The position numbers and the translations under genes were made by a program. Under the pieces are notes generated by a model, which made no database searches, was not told the origin of the DNA, and saw nothing but the letters and a program-made list of their open reading frames with translations. A stretch of 64,000 nt of DNA from NCBI RefSeq assembly GCF_035961655.1, contig NZ_CP108393.1, positions 5,875,001-5,939,000 on the forward strand. The letters are read 5' to 3'. This document shows, piece after piece, positions 44,296 to 53,377 of the stretch. Numbering within the stretch: the first letter of the stretch is position 1; each line of letters opens with the position of its first letter. This DNA comes from Streptomyces sp. NBC_01317 (GTDB taxonomy: Bacteria; Actinomycetota; Actinomycetes; Streptomycetales; Streptomycetaceae).

Positions 44296-46068
44296 TTAGG
44301 ACGGCACCCGCTCCTGCGCCCCCTCCGCCAGCACCAGGTCGACCTCCACCGGCACCCCGCCCCCGGGGTACACGGCCGGGCACGCGAACGGCGCGTATCC
44401 CGTGGCCGTCCCCGCCAGGACGAAGTGGCCCTCGGCGGGCGGCAGCAGCGTGTAGCCGCCGTCCTCGTCCGCGACGGTCAGCCCGGCCTGCCGCCCGCCC
44501 CGGTCGATCAGGGTGACGTTCGCCCGCGCGACGGGAGCGCCGTACGCGTCCAGTACCCGCCCCCGGAATCCGCCGGACCCGGCGACCAGCGTGGCGGACC
44601 CGAGCAGTTCCCCGCCGCCCGCCGCGTCCTTGGCCGCCCGGCGCCCCGCCGCCTGGGACGGCAGGAACGACGCCAGCACCAGCCCGCCGACCACCGCACC
44701 CGTCGCGATGACGAACGAGATACGGAAGCCGTGCAGGGTCGGCACAGCGACCCCGCCCACCTGGACGGACGTGTGCGCGAGGACCATCCCGATGACGGCG
44801 CTCGACATGGACGTGCCGACGGACCGCATCAGGGTGTTGAGCCCGTTGGCCGCGCCCGTCTCCGACGGGTCGACCGCGCCGATGATCAGCGCGGGCAGCG
44901 AGGAGTAGGCCAGTCCGATCCCGGCGCCCACGACGACGGAGATGACGACCGTCTGCCAGACGGCGCTCATCAGGCCGAGCCCCGCGCCGTACCCGACACC
45001 GATGACCAGCATGCCGAGCATCAGGGACACCTTGGGCCCGTACTGGGCGGAGATCCGGGCGTAGAGGGGAGCGGTCAGCATCATCGTCAGGCCGAGCGGC
45101 GCCACGCACAGGCCCGCGACCACCATGGACTGGCCGAGGCCGTATCCGTTGGAGGTGGGGAGCTGGAGCAGTTGCGGCAGGACGAGCGTGATGGCGTAGA
45201 ACGCCACCCCGACCATGATCGAGGTGAGGTTGGTGAGCAGCACCTCACGGCGGGCCGTGGTGCGCAGGTCGACCAGCGGGGCGGCGATCCGCAGTTCCAT
45301 CACGCCCCAGAGCAGCAGGATGACGGCGGCCAGGGCGAAGAGTCCGAGCGTCGTGCCGGAACCCCAGCCCCAGTCGCTGCCCTTGGTGATCGGAAGCAGC
45401 AGGGCGACCAGCCCGGCGGAGAGGCCGATCGCGCCGAGCCAGTCGAACGTGCCCTTGGCCCGTACCGAGGACTCCGGTACGAGGAAGAAGGCGAGCCCCA
45501 TCGAGAGCACGCCGAGCCCGGCCGAGCCGAAGAACAGGGTGTGCCAGTCGGTGTTCTGGGCCACCACCGCGGCGGCGGGCAGGGCGAGTCCGCCGCCCAC
45601 GCCGATGGAGGAGCTCATCAGGGCCATGGCCGAGCCGAGCTTCTCGCGCGGCAGCTCGTCGCGCATGATGCCGATGCCGAGCGGGATGGCGCCCATGGCG
45701 AAGCCCTGGAGGGCCCGCCCGGCGATCATCACGATGAGGTCGTCGGTGAAGCCGCAGACCAGGGAGCCGACGACCATGACGGCGAGGCTCGCGAGGAGCA
45801 TGCGCCGCTTGCCGAAGAGATCGCCGAGGCGGCCCATGATCGGGGTGGAGATGGCACCGGCGAGAAGGGTGGCGGTCAGGACCCAGGTGGCGTTGGCCGG
45901 TGCCGTGTGCAGCAGGGTGGGCAGGTCCTTGATGACCGGGACGAGGAGTGTCTGCATCACCGCGACGGTGATACCCGCGAAGGCGAGGACGGGGACGATG
46001 GCGCCGGCTCTGCGCTCCCGGGTGACCGGGGGAGTCCCGGCGAACTGATCGTGCGTCGTCTGCGGCAT
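44296..46068 (-). CDS. MFS exporter with C-terminal carboxypeptidase-regulatory-like domain
   Basis: A 590-residue protein. The first ~480 residues form a 14-helix DHA2-type exporter (TWVLTATLLAGAISTPIMGRLGDLFGKRR, with the loop 2-3 motif). The last ~90 residues (GGFRGRVLDAYGAPVARANVTLIDRGGRQ ... DEDGGYTLLPPAEGHFVL) form a beta-sandwich of the CarboxypepD_reg/transthyretin-like type, which is unusual on a transporter. ATG 46068 is used. Substrate unknown; a drug or peptide exporter role is likely. Confidence 0.9.
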   Translation of the reverse strand: MPQTTHDQFAGTPPVTRERRAGAIVPVLAFAGITVAVMQTLLVPVIKDLPTLLHTAPANATWVLTATLLAGAISTPIMGRLGDLFGKRRMLLASLAVMVVGSLVCGFTDDLIVMIAGRALQGFAMGAIPLGIGIMRDELPREKLGSAMALMSSSIGVGGGLALPAAAVVAQNTDWHTLFFGSAGLGVLSMGLAFFLVPESSVRAKGTFDWLGAIGLSAGLVALLLPITKGSDWGWGSGTTLGLFALAAVILLLWGVMELRIAAPLVDLRTTARREVLLTNLTSIMVGVAFYAITLVLPQLLQLPTSNGYGLGQSMVVAGLCVAPLGLTMMLTAPLYARISAQYGPKVSLMLGMLVIGVGYGAGLGLMSAVWQTVVISVVVGAGIGLAYSSLPALIIGAVDPSETGAANGLNTLMRSVGTSMSSAVIGMVLAHTSVQVGGVAVPTLHGFRISFVIATGAVVGGLVLASFLPSQAAGRRAAKDAAGGGELLGSATLVAGSGGFRGRVLDAYGAPVARANVTLIDRGGRQAGLTVADEDGGYTLLPPAEGHFVLAGTATGYAPFACPAVYPGGGVPVEVDLVLAEGAQERVPS

Positions 46069-46275
46069 TCGGGCGGCCTCCGGCAGGGAAGAGTGCGGGC
46101 ATGGGTGTGCCGGCGAAGTGGATGCAGTGTGAACCTTCTCTCGGCGCCCCGTTATTCCGGACCGGCATCCGGTAATTTCCCGGTGGGTGATTTGGGGAGT
46201 GAATGCCCCTGAATGTCACCCTCCTCGGGCCGGTGGTCCTGACGCGATGTCACCGTCCCCGCGCGGTGGGGAGGT

Positions 46276-46299
46276 CGTACATCGAAATCCCGATGTACG
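46276..46299 (+). promoter_or_regulatory. Inverted repeat operator before MFS exporter
   Basis: The 9-bp arms CGTACATCG and CGATGTACG are separated by 6 bases, 21 bp before ATG 46321. Shape and spacing fit a TetR-type site, but no TetR gene is adjacent. Confidence 0.5.
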
Positions 46300-46320
46300 G
46301 ACCGCCGGACGCCTGGGACC

Positions 46321-47760
46321 ATGACCGCCATGCCCCGACCCTCCACGGAAACCGACAGCGCCCCCCTGTCCGCCCGCACCCCCGCGTCCCCCCGCACCTG
46401 GCCGGTGGTCCTCGCCGCCTGCGCCGGCCAGTTCCTCGTCGTCCTCGACGTGTCCGTGGTCAATGTGGCGCTGCCCTCGATGCGCGCCGACCTGGGGCTG
46501 TCCGCCGCGGGCCTGCAATGGGTCCTCAACGCGTACGCGATCGCCTTCGCCGGATTCATGCTGCTCGGCGGCCGGGCGGCGGACCTCTTCGGCCGCAAGC
46601 TGATGTTCCTGACGGGCCTCACGGTCTTCACCCTGGCCTCCCTCGCGGGCGGGCTCGCCCAGGAGGGCTGGCAACTGCTCGCCGCCCGCGCCGTGCAGGG
46701 GCTCGGCGCGGCGGTCCTGGCGCCCGCGACGCTCACGATCCTGACCGCCGCCGTGCCGTCGGGTGTCGCCAGGACCCGGGCCATAGGTACGTGGTCGGCC
46801 GTCGGGGCGGGCGGCGGGGCGGCCGGCGGACTGGTCGGCGGGGTCCTCACCGATCTGTTGTCCTGGCGCTGGGTGCTGCTGATCAACGTGCCGATCGGCG
46901 CGCTGGTCCTGGTCGGCGCCGTGGTGTGGCTGGCCGAGAGCCGTACGGAACAGCGGCGGCGGCTCGACCTGCCCGGCGCGGTCCTGGTGACGGCCGGCCT
47001 CGCCCTGGTCGCGTACGGCATCGTGCAGACCGAGGAGGAGGGGTGGGGCGCGGCGCCGACCCTGCTGCCGCTCGCCGCCGGGGCCCTGCTGCTCGGGCTG
47101 TTCGTGGGGGTGGAGGCGCGGACGAAGGCGCCGCTGATGCCGCTCGGGCTGTTCCGGGTCCGGGCCGTGTCGGCGGCCAACGCGGCGATGTTCGTCTGCG
47201 GCGCGGCCTCGTTCAGTACGTGGTTCTTCATGACGGTGTACATCCAAAACGTCCTGGGCTACACGCCCCTGGACGCCGGACTGGCCCTGATACCCAGCTC
47301 GCTGAGCATCGTCCTCGGCTCCAAGCTGGCGCCCCGGCTGATGGCCCGGATCGACGCGCGCGACCTGGCGGTGCTGGGGGCGCTGATCGCCGCGGCCGGG
47401 TTCGGCTGGCAGTCGACGATGACGGCCGACGGGACGTACCTCACCGTCGTCCTCGGCCCCGGCATCCTGATGATGGTGGGCATGGGCCTGGCCGCGACCC
47501 CGCTGGCGGCGCTGGCCACGGCGGGCGCCGCGCCGGGGGAGGCGGGCCTGGTCTCCGGCCTGATCAATACCTCGCGCACGATGGGGGGCGCGCTGGGTCT
47601 CGCCGTCCTGTCGACGGTGGCGGCGGCGCGGACGGCGGGCGGCACCACGCCGGAGGCGTTGACGGCGGGGTACGCGCTGGCGTTTCGGACGGGTACGGGG
47701 GTGCTGCTCGCGGGGGTCGTGCTGATGCTGGTGTGGCTGCCGAGGCGCACGGAGACGTGA
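46321..47760 (+). CDS. MFS multidrug exporter (DHA2 type)
   Basis: A 479-residue 14-helix exporter. Key motifs are LVVLDVSVVNVALPSMRADLG in helix 1, GGRAADLFGRK in loop 2-3, and GAGGGAAGGLVGGVLTDLL in helix 5 (antiporter motif). ATG 46321 is used; ATG 46330 is an alternative, and no strong ribosome-binding site is seen. An inverted repeat lies just upstream. It is divergent from the other MFS gene and convergent with the response regulator gene. Confidence 0.92.
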   Translation: MTAMPRPSTETDSAPLSARTPASPRTWPVVLAACAGQFLVVLDVSVVNVALPSMRADLGLSAAGLQWVLNAYAIAFAGFMLLGGRAADLFGRKLMFLTGLTVFTLASLAGGLAQEGWQLLAARAVQGLGAAVLAPATLTILTAAVPSGVARTRAIGTWSAVGAGGGAAGGLVGGVLTDLLSWRWVLLINVPIGALVLVGAVVWLAESRTEQRRRLDLPGAVLVTAGLALVAYGIVQTEEEGWGAAPTLLPLAAGALLLGLFVGVEARTKAPLMPLGLFRVRAVSAANAAMFVCGAASFSTWFFMTVYIQNVLGYTPLDAGLALIPSSLSIVLGSKLAPRLMARIDARDLAVLGALIAAAGFGWQSTMTADGTYLTVVLGPGILMMVGMGLAATPLAALATAGAAPGEAGLVSGLINTSRTMGGALGLAVLSTVAAARTAGGTTPEALTAGYALAFRTGTGVLLAGVVLMLVWLPRRTET

Positions 47761-47779
47761 CGGGCGCCCGTCCGCTCTC

Positions 47780-48421
47780 TCAGAGCCAGCCCTGGCGGCG
47801 GGCCGCCCGTACCGCCTCCATGCGGTTGCGGGTGCTCGTCTTGCCGATGGCCGACGAGAGGTAGTTCCGTACGGTCGACTCGGACAGGTGCAGCTTCGCC
47901 GCGATGTCGGCGACCGTCGCGCCGTCGGCCGACGCGTTCAGCGCGTCCCGCTCGCGCGCCGTGAGCGGGCTCGGCCCCGCGCTCAGGGCGGCGGCGGCCA
48001 GCGCCGGATCGATGACGGTCTCGCCCGCGAGCACCCGGCGGACCGCACCCGCCAACTCCTCCACCGGACCGTCCTTGACCAGGAAACCCGCCGCCCCCGC
48101 CTCCATGGCCCGGCGCAGATACCCGGGCCGGCCGAAGGTGGTCAGGATGAGTACGCGACAGCCGGGCACCCGGTCCCGCAGCTCGGCGGCGGCGTCCAGC
48201 CCGCTGAGGCCGGGCAGTTCGATGTCGAGCAGGGCCACGTCGGGGCGGGACGTGAGCGCGGCCTCCAGGATGGCGTCCCCGGTGGCCACCTGGGCGACGA
48301 CCTCCATGTCCTCCTCCATCCCGAGCAGCAGCGCGAGGGCGCCGCGCATCATCCCCTGGTCCTCGGCGAGGAGCAGCCGTACCTTCGGGGCCGGGCCGTG
48401 GTCCTGCGGCAAGTCCGTCAC
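47780..48421 (-). CDS. NarL/LuxR-type response regulator
   Basis: A 213-residue two-component regulator. The receiver has the acidic pocket LLLAEDQ, the phospho-acceptor Asp in VALLDIELPG, and the Lys in FLVKDG. The C-terminal LuxR HTH is LTARERDALNASADGATVADIAAKLHLSE. It probably acts on the ABC exporter operon it belongs to. GTG 48421 is preferred over TTG 48427. It is the last gene of the ATPase-permease-kinase-regulator operon, and its partner kinase gene lies 32 bp upstream. Confidence 0.93.
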   Translation of the reverse strand: MTDLPQDHGPAPKVRLLLAEDQGMMRGALALLLGMEEDMEVVAQVATGDAILEAALTSRPDVALLDIELPGLSGLDAAAELRDRVPGCRVLILTTFGRPGYLRRAMEAGAAGFLVKDGPVEELAGAVRRVLAGETVIDPALAAAALSAGPSPLTARERDALNASADGATVADIAAKLHLSESTVRNYLSSAIGKTSTRNRMEAVRAARRQGWL

Positions 48422-48452
48422 GGCCAACAGGGTAGGGCGAAGGCGGCGTCGG

Positions 48453-49727
48453 TCAGCAGTCCCGGGAGCGGGCGGTGGCTCTCGCCGAGGTGTCCACCGG
48501 GAGTACGGCCGTCACGCGGAAGCCGCGCGCCGGGGCGTCACGGGCGCCCGCCGGGCCGGCCTCCAGCGAGCCGCCCGCCGCCGCGAGGCGTTCGGTCAGG
48601 CCGCGGATGCCCGTACCGCCGCGGGACACCGGGCCGCCGACCGGGCCGCCGACCGGCCCGTCCTCCGGCCCGTCCTCCGGCCGATCCGAAACGACGGCGA
48701 GGTCGGGGAGGGGGCCCACTCCGTCGTCCGTGATCTCCAGCCGGACCTGTTCCGCCGAGCCGTCGAGCGTGATCACGCAGTGGGTCGCGGAGCTGTGGCG
48801 TACGGCGTTGGTCACCGCTTCCCGTACCACCCACCCCAGCAGCACCTCGGTCTGCGGCTCCAGCGGCGGCCCCGACATCCGTACGAGCGGCTCGATCCCC
48901 GCCGCCGTCAGGGCGGAGCGCGCCCGGTCCAGGTCGGCGGAGAGGCTGCCCTCGCGATAACCGCTGACGGCTTCGCGGATCTCCGTCAGGGCCTGCCTGC
49001 CCACCGACTCGATGTCGGCGACCTGCGTCAGCGCCGATTCCAGGTCACGCCGCGCGAGCCGGCGGGCGGCCTCCGCCTTCACCACGATCACGGAGAGCGT
49101 GTGGCCCAGCAGGTCGTGCAGGTCACGGGAGAACCGCAGCCGCTCCTGCTCCACCGCCGAGCGGGCCAACTCCTGCCGGGTGGCGCGCAGTTCCCCCACC
49201 GTCTCGGCGAGGGTGAGGATCGCGGCGGTCACCATCATCGAGATGAACGTGCCGTACGCGATGGTGATCGCGTCCCAGCCCTCGTAGTACGCCGAGACGA
49301 CCGCCGCCGCCGCGGTCAGCGGGAAACCCACGAAGCCGAGGAGCCGGCCCCGCAGCACACTCCCGCAGGCCAGTCCGAAGAGCGGGAAGAACATCAGCCA
49401 GTTGTCGCCGTACCCGGCGGCGAGGCCGAAGGTCGGCACCGCCATCGCGCCGAGCAGCCACCAAGTGGTGGGGGTGTTCCGCCGGGACGGGACGAAGGAC
49501 CGGAATACCACCGAGATGTAGAGGGAGTTGAAGACCAGCAGCCCGGCGCCGGCGATCCAGGCGTTGGAGGTCTTTCCCTGGACGAGGTTGGAGAAGGAGC
49601 CGAGGCCGAGCAGCAGCCAGGGCAGCAGGGTGTACCCGCTGGGAGGGCCGGGCCTGCCCTGCTTGTCGTGCTTCTCCTCGCATGGTTCGGCGGAGGTCCG
49701 GTCTCGTTTCCTGTGCGTCGGCCTCAT
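48453..49727 (-). CDS. Sensor histidine kinase (HisKA_3 type)
   Basis: A 424-residue kinase. Five or six membrane helices lie in the first ~170 residues (LLPWLLLGLGSFSNLVQG and onward). The HisKA_3 dimerisation motif follows: RLRFSRDLHDLLGHTLSVIVVKAE, with His in DLHDLLGH, then the HATPase_c domain WVVREAVTNAVRHSSA and DDGVGPLPD. An odd insertion of GPxxGP repeats (DGPEDGPVGGPVGGP) sits between the N and G boxes of the ATPase domain. The start overlaps the permease stop by 4 bases, so it belongs to the exporter operon. Confidence 0.92.
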   Translation of the reverse strand: MRPTHRKRDRTSAEPCEEKHDKQGRPGPPSGYTLLPWLLLGLGSFSNLVQGKTSNAWIAGAGLLVFNSLYISVVFRSFVPSRRNTPTTWWLLGAMAVPTFGLAAGYGDNWLMFFPLFGLACGSVLRGRLLGFVGFPLTAAAAVVSAYYEGWDAITIAYGTFISMMVTAAILTLAETVGELRATRQELARSAVEQERLRFSRDLHDLLGHTLSVIVVKAEAARRLARRDLESALTQVADIESVGRQALTEIREAVSGYREGSLSADLDRARSALTAAGIEPLVRMSGPPLEPQTEVLLGWVVREAVTNAVRHSSATHCVITLDGSAEQVRLEITDDGVGPLPDLAVVSDRPEDGPEDGPVGGPVGGPVSRGGTGIRGLTERLAAAGGSLEAGPAGARDAPARGFRVTAVLPVDTSARATARSRDC

Positions 49728-50455
49728 GCTGTCCTCGCTGACCTGCGGTACGAGAGCACAGCGTATGAACCGAACACGGCCAGCCACCCGAGCAGCACCA
49801 TGATCGTGACAGCGCCCGGGGCGTGGCCCGCCGCCGTGGACCAGCCCAGGTCGGCGAAGCGGTTGGCCGGGGTGTACGCGGCGACCGACCGCAGCCAGTC
49901 CGGGAACGCGTCGATCGGGAACCAGAGCCCGCCGATCACGGCCAGCAGCATCAGCGAGCCCATGCTCACCGCCCCCGTGGTCTGGGCGGTCAGGCGGTAG
50001 CCGTTGCCGATGCCGAGCAGGGTGAAGGGCAGCGCGCCCGCCCACAGCAGCACGACCAGCGCGGCCCACTGCCACAGGTCCAGGCGTACGCCGTTGACCA
50101 GACCGCCCGCCGCGAGCACGGCCAGCAGTGTGGGCAGGACGGTCACCGACGCGCTCAGCGCCCGGCCGGTCACCACACCGCGCGGCGACATCGGTGTGAC
50201 ACGCAACTGCCGCAGCCAGCCTTGGGACTTGTCCTCGGCGATCCCCGTGCCGGTCGACACCGCCGCGCCGAGCGCGCCGTACGCCGCCATGCCGACCATC
50301 GAGGAGATCTTCCACTCCATGGCGGCCGCGTCGTTGTCCACACCGATGTTGGTGAACAGCAGATACATCAGGACGGGGCCGCCCGCGCCGAAGATCAGGA
50401 AGCCGGGGTCGCGCAGGGTCCTGCGCACTTCGAGCGCGATGTAGGCGCGCATCAC
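49724..50455 (-). CDS. ABC-2 type transporter permease
   Basis: A 243-residue permease with six predicted membrane helices (LIFGAGGPVLMYLLF, MVGMAAYGALGAAVS, VLPTLLAVLAAGGLV, LVVLLWAGALPFTLLGI, LMLLAVIGGLWFPI, IMVLLGWLAVFGSYAVL) and the characteristic ABC-2/DrrB pattern. It pairs with the ATPase encoded immediately upstream; the genes overlap by 4 bases. Substrate unknown, drug or lipid efflux likely. Confidence 0.92.
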   Translation of the reverse strand: MMRAYIALEVRRTLRDPGFLIFGAGGPVLMYLLFTNIGVDNDAAAMEWKISSMVGMAAYGALGAAVSTGTGIAEDKSQGWLRQLRVTPMSPRGVVTGRALSASVTVLPTLLAVLAAGGLVNGVRLDLWQWAALVVLLWAGALPFTLLGIGNGYRLTAQTTGAVSMGSLMLLAVIGGLWFPIDAFPDWLRSVAAYTPANRFADLGWSTAAGHAPGAVTIMVLLGWLAVFGSYAVLSYRRSARTA

Positions 50456-51423
50456 ACCTTCTCCTTCGTGGGGTTGGTGTCGGTGAGGGGGCTGTCGGTC
50501 AGGGCGACAAAGGCGTCTTCGAGCGTGGCCGGGGTCACTTCGAGCCGGCGGATCTGCCCCCGGGCGGCGAGGGCGACCACCGTCGCGTCCGAGTTGTCGG
50601 TACGGAGCTGGGCCCGGCCCCCGCGTACCTCGACGGACACCACGCCGGGCAACCGCCCCAGCTCGTGGGCGCCTTGAGAACTTCCTTCCGTCAGGTCGAA
50701 CGACACCAAGTGGCCGCCGGCCGCGCTCCTGATCCGCTCGCCGGTCCCGTCGGCGACCACCCTGCCGTGGTCGATCACGATGATCCGGTCCGCGTTCCGG
50801 TCGGCCTCCTCCAGGTAGTGCGTGGAGAAGAGAACGGTGTTGCCCCGGTCGGCGTACGCCCGCATGGAGTCCCAGAAGGCCCGCCTGGCCTCCACGTCGA
50901 GGGCGGCGGTCGGCTCGTCCAGGACGATCAACTCGGGTCCTCCGGCGAGCGCGACGGCGAACCGGACCCGCTGTGCCTGGCCGCCTGACAGCTTGTCGAC
51001 GCGCCGCCCCGCGAGGCCGGTGAGCCCGGCGAGGGCGAGCACCTCGTCCACCGGGAGGGGACGGGGGAAGGTGCTCGCGACGAACGACACCAACTCCCGT
51101 ACGGTCACCCGGCGGATGGGCCGGCCGTCCTGGAGCATCGCCCCGACCCGCCCGGCGGCGACGGCCCGCGCGGGCGTCTCCCCGAAGAGCCGTATCGTCC
51201 CCGCGTCCGGCTCGTCCAGGCCGAGGAGCAGCGCGATGGCGGTGGACTTGCCCGCGCCGTTGCGGCCGAGCAGCGCGACGGTCTCGCCGCGCGGAATCGT
51301 GAGATCGGCCGCGTCGACGGCCCGTACCGTACCGAAGCTCTTCACCACGCCGGTGAAACTCACGGCGATGGAGGGCGAGTCGGGGAGAGTCCCCGGAGCC
51401 GCTCGTTCTGCTGTCCGCGTCAT
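50452..51423 (-). CDS. ABC transporter ATP-binding protein
   Basis: A 323-residue ATPase with all motifs: Walker A ALLGRNGAGKSTA, signature LSGGQAQRV, Walker B LIVLDEPTAALD, and switch His in FSTHYLEEADRN. It has a DrrA-type C-terminal regulatory extension from about residue 235. ATG 51423 (MTRTAERAAPG) is preferred over the longer ORF to 51528. First gene of a four-gene operon, ATPase, permease, kinase, regulator, in which the two-component pair probably senses the exported compound. Confidence 0.94.
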   Translation of the reverse strand: MTRTAERAAPGTLPDSPSIAVSFTGVVKSFGTVRAVDAADLTIPRGETVALLGRNGAGKSTAIALLLGLDEPDAGTIRLFGETPARAVAAGRVGAMLQDGRPIRRVTVRELVSFVASTFPRPLPVDEVLALAGLTGLAGRRVDKLSGGQAQRVRFAVALAGGPELIVLDEPTAALDVEARRAFWDSMRAYADRGNTVLFSTHYLEEADRNADRIIVIDHGRVVADGTGERIRSAAGGHLVSFDLTEGSSQGAHELGRLPGVVSVEVRGGRAQLRTDNSDATVVALAARGQIRRLEVTPATLEDAFVALTDSPLTDTNPTKEKV

Positions 51424-51586
51424 GGTGACGACGCTACGGAGCACGGGTACGGCCCCGGCAGAGGCGCATGTACGGACTCGGGCAGTACATATGTCACTTG
51501 GCGGGTCCGGCCCACACCGACTGAACACACGCAGGGGCCGCCGCTCACCGCTGTCGGTGTGCGACGGCCCCTCCCAGGACGCCCGT

Positions 51587-51766
51587 TCAGGCCGCCCTGC
51601 TGTTCTCCTCCGGGCGGCGGTGCCGTCCGTACGCCGGAGACGCCGAGTCCTCCGTCGGAGCCGCGCCCCCTCGGTGTTTTCCGATGCCGCCGTCGTCGCC
51701 CCGGCGGTCGGCCGCTCCGTGCGGGACCGGCCGCCCCTGGGTCGTGTCGGTTCGGGCTTCAGACAT
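51587..51766 (-). CDS. Small His/Arg/Gly-rich protein (59 residues), unassigned
   Basis: A short ORF reading MSEARTDTTQGRPVPHG ... with a GKHRG block and a GRHRR block in the C-terminal half. The spacing of the two blocks looks like a short basic protein recurrent in Streptomyces, but I cannot name a family. ATG 51766 is preceded by GGGGTGA at 9 bases. It lies in the gap between the ABC exporter operon and the next minus-strand gene. No signal or membrane segment; it may equally be non-coding. Confidence 0.45.
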   Translation of the reverse strand: MSEARTDTTQGRPVPHGAADRRGDDGGIGKHRGGAAPTEDSASPAYGRHRRPEENSRAA

Positions 51767-51986
51767 GTGGGAAGTCACCCCGTCGTGATCGCTGCTGGTC
51801 AGGTCGTTCCGCTGGGTACGCGCAGGGGCCGGCCGCCCCCGCACCGCCCCCGGCGGAGTCGTGGTCCCTGTCCACACCGCGTGGTCACATTCCCCACCAC
51901 GCGCGCACACCACGGTCACCGACAGCGTTCGGTCGGTACGGCTGCGTAGCCCCGGCAAAAGTCTAGGCCCGCCCCCAGGACCGGAC

Positions 51987-53180
51987 TCAGCCAGGTGCCC
52001 CGCGGCCGGTGAGCGGTGCCTGTTGCAACGGCACCGGCCTGCACATCACAGGAGTGCCGGAGGCGCCGGATGGTTCCCCGTCGGAGCCTTCCGTTTGTGC
52101 CGGTTCTGTGATCGACCCCGACCGAGGCCCCGACCCGGGCGACCGGGGGGCATCCATCGGCGCCGTCAGTCGTGCCACCCCGCACGGCACCGCCGCCGTC
52201 GCGTACGGCAGTCGGAGCCCGCCCTCCGGGGTCCACAGCCCGGCCCCCGCCAACCACCCCTCGGGGGCGGCCCGTTGATGCAGCTGACGGCCCGCCGGGC
52301 GCCACACGCCCAGCCAACTGCCCGCCGCCCCGTCGATCCGCAGTGCCACCGCGCAGTTCTCGGGCATCAGCACCTGCCCCGGCTGTACGGCGAACGGGGT
52401 CACCGCGCAGTCCGCCAGCCGCAGGCAGTCGGGGAAGCGCACCGGCCGCTCGCTGCCCCACACGCCCCAGCCCAGCCGGTCGTGGCCCGCCGCGTCCGAC
52501 CGGATCAGCAGCAGGCCGCTGTCGGGGTCCGCCAGTACCAGCCGGTCGTTGCTCTCCTCCGTGATCCGGAGCAACTCCGTGACCTCGCCGCCCCGGTCGA
52601 GGTCGACGGCCACGGCCTTCACCATGCCGTCCCGCTCACGGTCGAGGGCGAGGAACCGTCCCGTACGGTCCAGCCAGACGCCCCCGGAGCAGTGGCCGGC
52701 CACCTCCGCGACCCGCTCGGGACCGGACGCGCCGCCCGCCACCTGCCAGACCGTGGTCGTACGGGCCCCCGCCCGCAGGGCGTGGACACGGCGGCCGTCC
52801 GGCGACGGCGGCAGGACCGTCAGCTCCCCGGCGTCCGGGCCCTCGCCGTATTCAAGGGAGCCCAGGGGCAGTTGACCCGTTCCGGGGCCCGTCGGGTACA
52901 GCAGCGAGAAGTCGTGCCGGTCCGCCACCCGCCGCCGTACCAGCACCCGTCCGTCGGTCAGCGGGACCACGTCCGTGTCCGGCTCCTCCGGCTGGCCGAG
53001 GGGGAGCGGCACGGCGTAGGGCTCGTGCCCGTCCAGCGTCCAGCGTTCCGCGAACCACGCGTCGGCCCCGCCCTTCCCGAGCGCCAGCCGGGCGGCGTAG
53101 GTGCCGTCCGCCGTGATCGCGAACGGGTTGCGCCGTACCGCTCCGTCCTCCGTCGCCTTCTCGATGGCACAGACCGTCAT
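51987..53180 (-). CDS. Beta-propeller-like protein of unknown function
   Basis: A 397-residue protein of repeating strand patterns such as GGVWLDRTGRFLALDRERDG and NDRLVLADPDSGLLLIRSD, suggesting a beta-propeller or related all-beta fold. No catalytic motif, signal peptide or membrane helix. ATG 53180 (MTVCAIEKATEDG) has a strong GGAGGTGA site 7 bases upstream, which rules out the longer ORF starts. It is divergent from the siderophore-binding lipoprotein gene and shares its iron-box promoter region. Confidence 0.78.
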   Translation of the reverse strand: MTVCAIEKATEDGAVRRNPFAITADGTYAARLALGKGGADAWFAERWTLDGHEPYAVPLPLGQPEEPDTDVVPLTDGRVLVRRRVADRHDFSLLYPTGPGTGQLPLGSLEYGEGPDAGELTVLPPSPDGRRVHALRAGARTTTVWQVAGGASGPERVAEVAGHCSGGVWLDRTGRFLALDRERDGMVKAVAVDLDRGGEVTELLRITEESNDRLVLADPDSGLLLIRSDAAGHDRLGWGVWGSERPVRFPDCLRLADCAVTPFAVQPGQVLMPENCAVALRIDGAAGSWLGVWRPAGRQLHQRAAPEGWLAGAGLWTPEGGLRLPYATAAVPCGVARLTAPMDAPRSPGSGPRSGSITEPAQTEGSDGEPSGASGTPVMCRPVPLQQAPLTGRGAPG

Positions 53181-53323
53181 CGGTTGGTCACCTCCGGCGA
53201 CGAAGCTAGCCATCGCACTTCCTGCCGAACAACGCGAGAACGGTCTCTTCATACATAAGGGTGGCGATGGGGGGATTCGCCTGAGATCGAGGGGGTGGTT
53301 GTGCTGTCGGCGGTCGTCGTGGA

Positions 53324-53342
53324 TAAGGTAAGGCTCGCCTAA
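53324..53342 (+). promoter_or_regulatory. Iron box (DmdR/IdeR-type operator)
   Basis: The 19-bp sequence TAAGGTAAGGCTCGCCTAA matches the actinobacterial iron box consensus (TTAGGTTAGGCTAACCTAA-like). It overlaps a TAAGGT -10-like element, 36 bp before ATG 53378, as expected for iron repression of a siderophore uptake gene. Confidence 0.8.
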
Positions 53343-53377
53343 GCGAATCGTTTTTCTCTCCCCCCAGGAGCACACAG

